Notes under the pieces: model-generated
Database searches by the model: none
What the model was told of the DNA's origin: nothing
The model's input: only the letters and a program-made list of their open reading frames with translations
From: M3007 sp032115775
GTDB taxonomy: Bacteria > Bacteroidota > Bacteroidia > Chitinophagales > Saprospiraceae
DNA: 64,000 bases
NCBI GenBank assembly: GCA_032115775.1
Contig: JAUMBL010000060.1
Coordinates: 9,852 to 73,851 of the forward strand
Direction: 5' to 3'
Program-made: the position numbers and the translations under genes
Shown here: positions 1 through 6,834 of the stretch, one piece after another
Layout: the number at the start of each line of letters is the position of its first letter
Numbering within the stretch: the stretch's first letter is position 1

Positions 1-88
1 ATTCGGGCGCCAATGCGTCGAGCAGCGCCCAACCCAGCCCGTCGTCGCCGCGACTTTGATTGCCGATTCCGAGAAGTAATGTGTGCAT
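1..88 (-). CDS. hoxW: Hydrogenase maturation protease, N-terminal fragment (runs off the window)
   Basis: The reverse strand from an ATG at 88 reads MHTLLLGIGNQSRGDDGLGW and continues to the window edge, 29 codons in all. The GIGN...RGDDG pattern is the N-terminal signature of the HyaD/HycI/HoxW endopeptidases, which remove the C-terminal peptide of a [NiFe] hydrogenase large subunit after nickel insertion. It lies downstream of hoxH on the same strand, as expected for the dedicated protease of this operon, although 275 nt of repeat-containing DNA separate them. Only the first turn of the fold is present, so the HoxW assignment rests on the motif plus context. Confidence 0.8.
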   Translation of the reverse strand, partial: MHTLLLGIGNQSRGDDGLGWALLDALAPE

Positions 89-200
89 TTTTTTGATTTG
101 CAGGAGCTTGTCCCGGCAGCAAAAATCGGGTAAAAAATTGATTTTTTGTAAAATCCCGATCGTGCGTGTGTGCATCAAAAAAGACTTTACGCACGAGATT

Positions 201-302
201 GACTAACCCGCGGCTTCAGCCGGGTAGTCAGGCGCCCTCGGTATGTCCCCCGGCTGAGGCCGCGGGTTAGTCAGGCGCGCAGAAGCTGAAGCCGGGGGCG
301 GG
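201..302. repeat. REP-like inverted repeat between hoxH and the protease gene
   Basis: A 23-nt arm at 201-223 (GACTAACCCGCGGCTTCAGC...) is repeated in inverted orientation at 250-272, and a partial third copy of the GCTGAAGCCGGGGG part follows at about 283-297. It could form a strong GC-rich stem in RNA or DNA. It lies just beyond the hoxH stop and may act as a terminator, a processing stem or a REP-type element. The next 60 nt (325-388) contain a microrepeat of ATTCTGCGGGAT that extends into the 3' end of hoxH. Confidence 0.7.
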
Positions 303-363
303 TCTGTGGGTTTTAGCCCACCCCATTCTGCGAATTCCCCGAATTCTGCGGGATTCCCGAATT

Positions 364-1824
364 CTACGCCCCCCCCATTCTGCGGGATACCCCCACCAAT
401 TTCCCCGCCGCATCATACACCTCCAATTGCAACGGCATCTGCCCCAGCGCATGCGTAGCGCAGCTCAAACAAGGATCATACGCCCGGATCGCCACTTCCA
501 CCTGGTTGAGCATCCCCTCGGTGATCTCCGGCTGCTTATCCAGGATTTTTTGAGCCACCCAGCGCACGGCGCGGTTCATGGCCTCGTTGTTGTGGGTGGT
601 GGAGACGATCAGGTTGCAGCGCAGGATTTTCCCCTTTTCATCCACCTGATAATGGTGCGTAAGCGTGCCCCGCGGCGCCTCGATGATCCCGATGCCTTCC
701 AGCCGGGGGATGCCCTCCCGCTGCAAATCGGTGCTCAGGATTTCCGGGTCGTGGAGCAGATCGCGCATTAGTTCGGCGCAATGCAACATCTCCACCAAGC
801 GGGCCCAGTGGCTGTACATCGTCCGGTTATTGACCCGGCTGCCGTGGAAAGCCGCCAGGTCCTGGCGCGCCTTTTCGGCCAGCGGACTGGGGACGAAATC
901 GCAGACGTTCAGCCGGGCGAGCGGACCCACGCGGTTCCAGCCTGTTTCCCGGCCCAGGGAAGTCAGGTACGGAAATTTCATATACGACCAACGCTCCACC
1001 GCTTCGGAGAAATACTGGGCGTAGGTATCCGTCGGGATATCCGCCAGGGTGCGATTACCGTCGGCGTCCACCGCGCGGAGGCGACCGTGGTACAGATCGA
1101 GGGCGCCGTCGGGGCGCACCAGGCCGAGATGCCCCGATGGATACGCGGCAAAATCATCCAGCAGCGCGCGGTGTTGTTCGTGGTACGCGCGGATAAAGGC
1201 CAGCATCTCCGCCGACCAGTCCACCATCGTATCTACCGACGGGATTTCCACGCCTTGCAGAAAATAATCGCGTTCCTCGGGGGTGAACGTTTTGTACATC
1301 CCGCCCGGCACCGCAGCGACGCCGTGAATCCGTTTGCCGGCGATGGCCCGGATGATTTCCTGGCCGAATTTGCGCATCAGAATGCCTTTCCGCGCCAACT
1401 CCCGATCCGCCTGAGCCACGGCGACCACGTTGCGTTTTTCCACCGGCGCCTCAAATCCAAACAGCAGATCGGGCGAGGCAAGGTAGAAAAAATGCAACGC
1501 GTGCGACTGAAACACTTGTCCGTAGTGCAAGAGTCGGCGGAGTTTTTCCGCTGCGGGCGCTAAATTTTCGGGATCCACGCCGGCAATCTGATCAATCGCC
1601 TTGGCGGCGGCGAGGTGGTGGCTGACCGGACAGATGCCGCACAGCCTTTGTACCAGTACCGGCGCTTCCCAGTACGGACGCCCCTGGATGAAGCGCTCAA
1701 AACCGCGAAATTCCACGATATGAAAATACGCGCCTTCCACGCGGCCGGCGGCATCCAGGTGAATGCTCACCCGACCGTGGCCTTCCACGCGGGTGACCGG
1801 ATCAATAATGATTTTTCGTTCCAT
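364..1824 (-). CDS. hoxH: [NiFe] hydrogenase large subunit HoxH (NAD-linked, bidirectional type)
   Basis: This 486-residue catalytic subunit carries the Ni-Fe(CN)2CO site. The N-terminal nickel ligand motif RLCGICPVSHH gives Cys62 and Cys65, and the C-terminal motif DPCLSCATH gives Cys452 and Cys455. Cleavage would be expected after His458, releasing a 28-residue tail. This matches soluble group 3 enzymes that couple H2 oxidation or formation to NAD(H). The start ATG at 1824 follows the hoxUY stop by a single nucleotide, so translation is probably coupled. The end of the tail (VGVSRRMGGA) is encoded by an ATTCTGCGGGAT microrepeat shared with downstream non-coding DNA, suggesting a recently altered C-terminus. 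Confidence 0.96.
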   Translation of the reverse strand: MERKIIIDPVTRVEGHGRVSIHLDAAGRVEGAYFHIVEFRGFERFIQGRPYWEAPVLVQRLCGICPVSHHLAAAKAIDQIAGVDPENLAPAAEKLRRLLHYGQVFQSHALHFFYLASPDLLFGFEAPVEKRNVVAVAQADRELARKGILMRKFGQEIIRAIAGKRIHGVAAVPGGMYKTFTPEERDYFLQGVEIPSVDTMVDWSAEMLAFIRAYHEQHRALLDDFAAYPSGHLGLVRPDGALDLYHGRLRAVDADGNRTLADIPTDTYAQYFSEAVERWSYMKFPYLTSLGRETGWNRVGPLARLNVCDFVPSPLAEKARQDLAAFHGSRVNNRTMYSHWARLVEMLHCAELMRDLLHDPEILSTDLQREGIPRLEGIGIIEAPRGTLTHHYQVDEKGKILRCNLIVSTTHNNEAMNRAVRWVAQKILDKQPEITEGMLNQVEVAIRAYDPCLSCATHALGQMPLQLEVYDAAGKLVGVSRRMGGA

Positions 1825-1825
1825 C

Positions 1826-3118
1826 TCAGTCGTATTTGAATTCGTGGTACAGTACTTGATTCTGCTCGCCGAATAGCAAGTTGCGGATCACCTTCCAAAT
1901 ATGCTCCGGCGAAGGCGGGCAGCCGGGAATCAGATAGTCAATCCGCACGACCTCGTGGCAGGCATAGACTTTGTCCAGCAGCTTGGGCAGCTCGACGTCG
2001 TGGGGGATGGTCGCCTCCGCCGCCGGGGTGGTCGGCGAAAAAAGGTAGGCTTCTTCGAGGCACTCCTGCAGCGACACCGTATTGCGCATCGCCGGCAGGC
2101 CGCCCCAGATCGCGCATTCGCCCAAGGCCACCAAGATATCGCAATGTTCCCGGAAAAGCCGCAGGGTATGCACGTTGTCTTCGTTGCAGCATCCGCCCTC
2201 GATGATGCCCAGGTTGCAGCGACCGGAAAACTGCTTGATGTCCGTCAGCGGCGATTTGTCCAGGCTGACCAGTTCGATCACGTCCAGCAAATCGGTGTCG
2301 AAATCGAGCAGCGACATGTGGCAACCGAAGCAGCCGGCCAGGGAGGCGGTGGCGATGCGTTTTTTGGCTTGCGGCGCGGCGGGGCTTGCGGTCGGCGCAG
2401 GCTGGGGCGGCTTTTCGGGCGCCGGATGGTCGGACGCCTGCCGGTCGAAGCGCCGGTCGCCGAACGGTTGGCTTTGATTGACGCCGCGGAGGATGATCGC
2501 CCCGGTTGGGCAAAGTTGCATCGCAGCCAGCGCGCCTGCTTCGCTCAGGCGAGCCTCCTGTTCGTAGTCAATCCCGACCACGGTTTCATTACCGCGGTGG
2601 AGATAAGCGAACACCCGTTTGCCGTCCTCGGTAAAGACCTCCTCCACGCAGCGGCGGCATTTGATACAGCGGTTGTGTTCCAGCACGATACGCCGGGGCG
2701 TATAGTCAATCAGGCGGTCTTCAAACAAGTGCGGAAATCGCGAGCCGGTCATCCCCATTTCGTAGGCGACATGCTGCAGGTCGCAAGCGCCGCTTTTTTC
2801 GCAGGCCGGGCAAAAGTGATTGCCTTCGGCAAACATCATTTCCACCAGCGCCTTGCGCAGATCGAGCAAATCGGGCGCGGTGATTTCCACCTCGAGGCCG
2901 GCTCGCACTTTTTCCGTACAGGCCACCCCGTGTTTGCCGTGGATGCGGCAGGTGCACACGCGGCAGGTACCGAGGGGCGGGTCGTGGTGCGGGAAATAGC
3001 AGAGCGTGGGCAGGAACACCCCGTTTTCGCGGGCGACCTCCACGAGGTTGCGGCCGGCTTCGGCGGTGATCGTCCGGCCGTCCAGGGTAAATTGAATGTA
3101 TTGCGGGTCGGTTGTCAT
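1826..3118 (-). CDS. hoxUY: Fused HoxU-HoxY: diaphorase iron-sulfur subunit joined to hydrogenase small subunit
   Basis: This 430-residue protein combines two subunits that are normally separate. Residues 1-212 are HoxU-like: a [2Fe-2S] ferredoxin domain (Cys40, 52, 55, 67), a His-Cys3 cluster motif (His101, Cys103, 106, 112) and a [4Fe-4S] set (Cys151, 154, 157, 203). A Pro/Ala-rich linker covers about residues 226-252. Residues 254-430 are HoxY-like, with proximal-cluster ligands at Cys263/Cys266, Cys335 and Cys400 (PGCPP). The second CxxCxxC set of a standard HoxU is missing before the final CP, so one [4Fe-4S] cluster of the usual relay appears lost. It follows hoxF, and reconstruction shows the two were originally 4 nt apart before a 162-bp element inserted. 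Confidence 0.93.
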   Translation of the reverse strand: MTTDPQYIQFTLDGRTITAEAGRNLVEVARENGVFLPTLCYFPHHDPPLGTCRVCTCRIHGKHGVACTEKVRAGLEVEITAPDLLDLRKALVEMMFAEGNHFCPACEKSGACDLQHVAYEMGMTGSRFPHLFEDRLIDYTPRRIVLEHNRCIKCRRCVEEVFTEDGKRVFAYLHRGNETVVGIDYEQEARLSEAGALAAMQLCPTGAIILRGVNQSQPFGDRRFDRQASDHPAPEKPPQPAPTASPAAPQAKKRIATASLAGCFGCHMSLLDFDTDLLDVIELVSLDKSPLTDIKQFSGRCNLGIIEGGCCNEDNVHTLRLFREHCDILVALGECAIWGGLPAMRNTVSLQECLEEAYLFSPTTPAAEATIPHDVELPKLLDKVYACHEVVRIDYLIPGCPPSPEHIWKVIRNLLFGEQNQVLYHEFKYD

Positions 3119-3141
3119 GCGCTTAATCTTTATCGTGTAGT

Positions 3142-3303
3142 GTAACTACTTAGCCGGCTCGCTGTCTGGCCCAAAACGTCCCATTTTCCGCCATACTTCG
3201 CATTTTTTTTTGACCGTAGCGCTGCTACGGCCTGCAAAAAATCGCTTCGTCTGGCAAAAAATGGATCCTTTTTTGTCTCAGACGCGATCGGCTAAGTAGT
3301 TAC
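3142..3303 (-). mobile_element. 162-bp MITE copy 1, inserted at the hoxF/hoxUY junction
   Basis: This is a full-length copy in inverted orientation relative to most others, with perfect 16-bp ends GTAACTACTTAGCCGG. It is flanked by an 8-bp duplication CGTGTAGT at 3134-3141 and 3304-3311. The insertion runs into the hoxF 3' end: the current hoxF stop lies inside the element. The interior is nearly palindromic around CCGTAGC/GCTACGG. Confidence 0.95.
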
Positions 3304-5044
3304 CGTGTAGTTTTTCGATGGTTGCGTCGTACTCCGCAACGGCGCGGTCGAGGTCGAACGCGCGCGTCAGGTCATCGCCTTCCCGACTGAGTCGGGCGGC
3401 GAAGTAATCCGGAAATTGCTCCAGCGCCTGCATTGGCGCGTTGGGCGCCGTTTTGCCCAGGCCGCAGCGGCTGCTTGCGCGCATAAGTTCGCCCCAGTGG
3501 CGAATATCGGCAAGATCGGTGGCCTGCGCCAGTCCGCGGTCTAATTTTTCCAGTTTGCGTTGCAGGATAAAATTCCCGGCTCGGCAGGGCGTACACACGC
3601 CGCAGGATTCGTGTTTAAAAAAATGGGCGTAATTGAGCAGCGCCTGCAGCAGATCGCGTTTTTGGCTAAAAACCGTAAAAGCGCCCCCACAGCGGAGGGT
3701 ATCCGGCGCATCGCGCATCGAAATGCGGCGGTGAAACTCGGACGGAGCGATCAACTCGCCGGAGGGGCCGCTCAGTTGGACGAACAGCGGATCTTCCGCG
3801 CCGCACAGCGCCAGCAGTTCAGACACCGGCATGCCCCACGGCGCTTCATAGATGCCCGGCCGGGCACAATCGCCGGACACGCTCAGCAGTTTGAAGCCGG
3901 GTTCGTCGGGGAGGCCCCGGGATGCGTACGCTTCCAGTCCGAGATCGAGCAGGTGCGCGGCGGCGGCCAGCGTTTCCACATTATGAATGAGGGTGGGTTG
4001 TTGCAGATAGCCTTTTTCCACCGGGAAATACCACTTCGTGCGCGGTTCGCCGCGCTTTCCTTCCAGCGATTCCAGGAGCGCCGTTTCTTCGCCGCAGATA
4101 TAGGCGCCGGCGCCGAGTTGGATTCGGATATCGAAATCGAAGCCCGGCAGTCCGCCGGCGTTTTTGCCCAGCAAGCCCGCCGCGCGGTACTGTTCGATGG
4201 CGCGCTGCAGATCCGGCAGCAGCCAAGTGTATTCGCCGCGCAGGTAGAGGATGCCCTGATCGGCGCCGATGGTATAGCCGGCTACCAGCATACCCTCCAA
4301 TACGGCGTCCGGGTACTGGTGGAGGAGAATGCGGTCTTTGAATGTGCCCGGCTCGCCTTCGTCGGCGTTGCAGACGACATATTTTTGTGCGGAATCGGCC
4401 TGTTTGCAGGCGTTCCATTTAATCCAGGCCGGGAAAAACGCACCGCCCCGACCGGACAGGCCAGATTTTTTGATCGTTTCCACCACTGCCTCGGCGCCGA
4501 CCGCGGCGGCTTGCGCCAGGGCGCGACCGGGCGTGAAGGGGCGGAAGAACACCGTTTGGTCATTTGGGGGCAGGTACCGGATTGATTCCTCCACCCGGTC
4601 GCAGATTTCCGCGGGGCGCTTGCCGGATTGCAGTTCCTGCACGATCCGGCGTACTTTTTCCGGCGTCAGGCGGGTGAAAGGGTGAAAATCAATCAGTGCC
4701 GCCGGCGCCTGGTCGCTCAGGCCGATACAGGGCGTTCGAAACAGTCCGAATGCGCCGTCGGGGCTCACACCGTTCACCGGCGCGCCCGTGGCTTCCGAGA
4801 AAGCCTGCAGCACCGCTTCCGCGCCGGCGTGTTGCGCCACGATGCTGTCGTCCACATAGATGGTGACGGCGCCTGCCGGTTGGCGGTGAAAAAAATGGTA
4901 AAAAGAAACCACCCCTTCCAGGTCAATCGCCGAAATATCCAATGCGGCGGCCAGGCTTTGGATATCCTGATCCCGGATATGCCGATGGGTGCGCTGGAGT
5001 TCCCAGAGATGATCGAGTAGTTGCGGACGCTGGAGTTCATTCAT
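3278..5044 (-). CDS. hoxF: NAD-linked hydrogenase diaphorase subunit HoxF with HoxE-like N-terminal domain
   Basis: This flavoprotein oxidoreductase passes electrons between NAD(H) and the hydrogenase. Residue numbers here count from an in-frame ATG at 5071; the ATG at 5044 (MNELQ) fits the family start better and gives 588 residues. About residues 15-160 resemble HoxE/NuoE but keep only Cys115 of the expected four cysteines, so this domain probably has no [2Fe-2S] cluster. The NuoF-like part has the glycine-rich SGLSGRGGAFFPAW segment (204-216), the CGEETALLESLEGKRGEPR segment (326-344) and the [4Fe-4S] ligands Cys490, 493, 496 and 536. A MITE replaced the last residues: the final GNYLADRV and stop come from the element. 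Confidence 0.95.
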   Translation of the reverse strand: MNELQRPQLLDHLWELQRTHRHIRDQDIQSLAAALDISAIDLEGVVSFYHFFHRQPAGAVTIYVDDSIVAQHAGAEAVLQAFSEATGAPVNGVSPDGAFGLFRTPCIGLSDQAPAALIDFHPFTRLTPEKVRRIVQELQSGKRPAEICDRVEESIRYLPPNDQTVFFRPFTPGRALAQAAAVGAEAVVETIKKSGLSGRGGAFFPAWIKWNACKQADSAQKYVVCNADEGEPGTFKDRILLHQYPDAVLEGMLVAGYTIGADQGILYLRGEYTWLLPDLQRAIEQYRAAGLLGKNAGGLPGFDFDIRIQLGAGAYICGEETALLESLEGKRGEPRTKWYFPVEKGYLQQPTLIHNVETLAAAAHLLDLGLEAYASRGLPDEPGFKLLSVSGDCARPGIYEAPWGMPVSELLALCGAEDPLFVQLSGPSGELIAPSEFHRRISMRDAPDTLRCGGAFTVFSQKRDLLQALLNYAHFFKHESCGVCTPCRAGNFILQRKLEKLDRGLAQATDLADIRHWGELMRASSRCGLGKTAPNAPMQALEQFPDYFAARLSREGDDLTRAFDLDRAVAEYDATIEKLHGNYLADRV

Positions 5045-5379
5045 AGTGTAAGCAGGTGTGGCGCAGGGCAAAGTTCCCTGGATAAGCGCCCGGAAAAATG
5101 ACGGCGGTCATTGAAGCGCCTGTGGCGGCGCAAAACCGCTTTTGATCCGGGGATTGTCCCCGGTTGTGTATATTTGGAATATTATTATCAATTTTGCCGG
5201 ATCAAACAGGACAATATTTACGGGTTAAAAATACGCAGGAAGAAAATGATTTTTCGATTTAAACAAGATTGATTGAAAAAAAGTAACGGATTACCCAACC
5301 CCGAAGGAATGACCTGATTCTAAATTTGTATTTTACCATTAAAACCCCGAAGGGGTGACCTTATTCTAAACGCACAAGC
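5045..5379. other. Divergent intergenic region between hoxF and the ATP-grasp gene, with two hairpin repeats
   Basis: These 335 nt hold no convincing gene. The half nearest hoxF contains a short GC-rich inverted repeat (CCGGGGATTGTCCCCGG at 5147-5163) followed by an AT-rich stretch that probably holds the hox promoter. Two copies of the scattered CCCCGAAGG hairpin repeat lie at 5297-5322 (degenerate) and 5343-5368, the second only 11 nt from the next start codon. No clear -7 TAnnTTTG box was seen. Confidence 0.5.
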
Positions 5380-6513
5380 ATGACCATTCGCGTGGGTATA
5401 CTCGCCAGAGAAGAGGCGGAATGGACGCCTTTTGGCAAGCAAACGGTATTTTTTGAGGAGATGGCCGCGGCCGGCGCCGATCTGCCAGTCAGCCTATTCG
5501 TGTTTTCGCCGATGCGCTGGGAGGCGGACAGCGCCGACGTAGCCGGGTATGAATACGCCGAGGGCGTTTGGCAGGAAGCAGTACGACCGATTCCAGACGT
5601 GCTCTACGATCGCTTTACGGCAAAAGCGCCCGGCGAAAAAGCGCAATACCTTAAAATAATGGATTTTTTAATCGCCCGAAAAAGCGCGTTCACCACGCCG
5701 CCGGAGATGGTTGCTTTGTTGAAAGACAAAGTGGAATTTCATCGTTATTTAGAAACGCGCGGCATTCCCACCCTGCCGGCGACACGGATCGGCGCCTTGA
5801 CGCCGCAAGAATTGGAGGCATACTGGACGTACCATCCGACGCTGTACATCAAACCGGTCACAGGTTCGAATGGCGCCGGAATTGCGATTTTAGAACTGCA
5901 AGGCGACCAAGGGACGCTTCGAATACCCAACCTGCAGCCCATCGAAATCCCCAAAAGCGACTGCTTCGAATACCTGAAAAAGTATTTTGACGGCGCCGAG
6001 TACTTCGTGCAGCCCAAAGCGCGCATGATCCGGTACGAAGATAGTCCCTACGATATTCGGGTACTGATTCAAAATCGCGGACAAAACCGATACCAGATCA
6101 CCGGACAGGGCGTCCGAATCGGCAATCCGGTCACTTGGGTGTCGAATCTCAGCGCGGGAGGCGGCGCCCGCCCCTTGGAGGTCTTGCAGGAAGCCATTGT
6201 GCGCTGCGGACTAGATTACGCCGAGCAACTCGCGCAAATGGAAGTAGTTTGCCTGCGCTGCACGCGCCTGCTGCACGAGCAGTTCGGCGATTTTGCCGAA
6301 ATCGCCTTTGATATTTTACTGACCGAGGATCGCGGGCCGATCGTACTCGAGGCCAATGGCAAACCCGCCCGGCGGATTTTTATCCTGCTCGCCAGAAATT
6401 TTCCGGAGGGCTCGGCCAGACACGAGGAGTTTAAAAGCCTGCGCAGGCAAAGCGTGCGAGGGCCGATGGTGTTTATTGCCAATACCTGGCTTGGAAACGA
6501 AACGGACTGCTGA
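5380..6513 (+). CDS. YheC/YheD-like ATP-grasp family protein
   Basis: This 377-residue cytoplasmic protein has an ATP-grasp core: a nucleotide-binding segment LYIKPVTGSNGAGI at 155-168, a YFVQPKARMI strand, and a C-terminal metal-binding segment DILLTEDRGPIVLEANGKP. The layout resembles the YheC/YheD proteins first described as Bacillus spore-coat-associated, and related ATP-grasp ligases that join a carboxylate to an amine. The substrate cannot be inferred. It is transcribed away from the hox operon and is followed 51 nt later by a MITE, so it is probably a single-gene unit. The occurrence in a non-sporulating lineage suggests a peptide- or amino-acid-ligase role rather than spore biology. 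Confidence 0.75.
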   Translation: MTIRVGILAREEAEWTPFGKQTVFFEEMAAAGADLPVSLFVFSPMRWEADSADVAGYEYAEGVWQEAVRPIPDVLYDRFTAKAPGEKAQYLKIMDFLIARKSAFTTPPEMVALLKDKVEFHRYLETRGIPTLPATRIGALTPQELEAYWTYHPTLYIKPVTGSNGAGIAILELQGDQGTLRIPNLQPIEIPKSDCFEYLKKYFDGAEYFVQPKARMIRYEDSPYDIRVLIQNRGQNRYQITGQGVRIGNPVTWVSNLSAGGGARPLEVLQEAIVRCGLDYAEQLAQMEVVCLRCTRLLHEQFGDFAEIAFDILLTEDRGPIVLEANGKPARRIFILLARNFPEGSARHEEFKSLRRQSVRGPMVFIANTWLGNETDC

Positions 6514-6564
6514 GTACGAAACAGTTTTACAGAGCCGCCGCATGCGCGTAACCTATAAAAACCC

Positions 6565-6726
6565 GTAACTACTTAGCCGGTCGCGTCTGAGACAAAAAAG
6601 GATCCATTTTCTGCCAGACGAAGCGATTTTTTGCAGGCCGTAGCAGCGCTACGGTCAAAAAAAATTGCGAAGTATGGCGGAAAATGGGACTTTTTGGGCC
6701 AGACAGCGAGCCGGCTAAGTAGTTAC
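6565..6726 (+). mobile_element. 162-bp MITE copy 2
   Basis: Full-length copy with perfect terminal inverted repeats GTAACTACTTAGCCGG. It is flanked by the 8-bp duplication AAAAACCC at 6557-6564 and 6727-6734. Together with the promoter downstream, it accounts for most of the gap 6514-6834. Confidence 0.95.
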
Positions 6727-6757
6727 AAAAACCCAAAACAACAGCATAGTAATAGTT

Positions 6758-6790
6758 TTGCTGTCATAAAAACAAAATGATGTACCTTTG
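6758..6790 (+). promoter_or_regulatory. Putative Bacteroidota-type promoter for the acyl-CoA synthetase gene
   Basis: TACCTTTG at 6783-6790 matches the -7 consensus TAnnTTTG of Bacteroidota primary-sigma promoters. A TTG at 6758-6760 could be the -33 element, though the 22-nt spacing is slightly long. The start codon is 45 nt downstream. The upstream MITE ends 31 nt before this TTG and so leaves the promoter intact. Confidence 0.55.
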
Positions 6791-6834
6791 ACACTTCGGT
6801 CAACCGTTTTTTAACCTGAACAAAACGTTACGCT

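Noticed and set aside
1901..3145. Long plus-strand frames antisense to the hox genes and to maeB (10699-12057)
   Set aside because: The minus-strand frames contain all catalytic motifs; the plus-strand translations are low-complexity, His/Gly/Arg-rich shadows.
3142..3303. The 162-bp element as a structured regulatory RNA or riboswitch
   Set aside because: The copies are near-identical, occur in both orientations and have 8-bp direct duplications, which identifies transposition rather than a conserved leader RNA.
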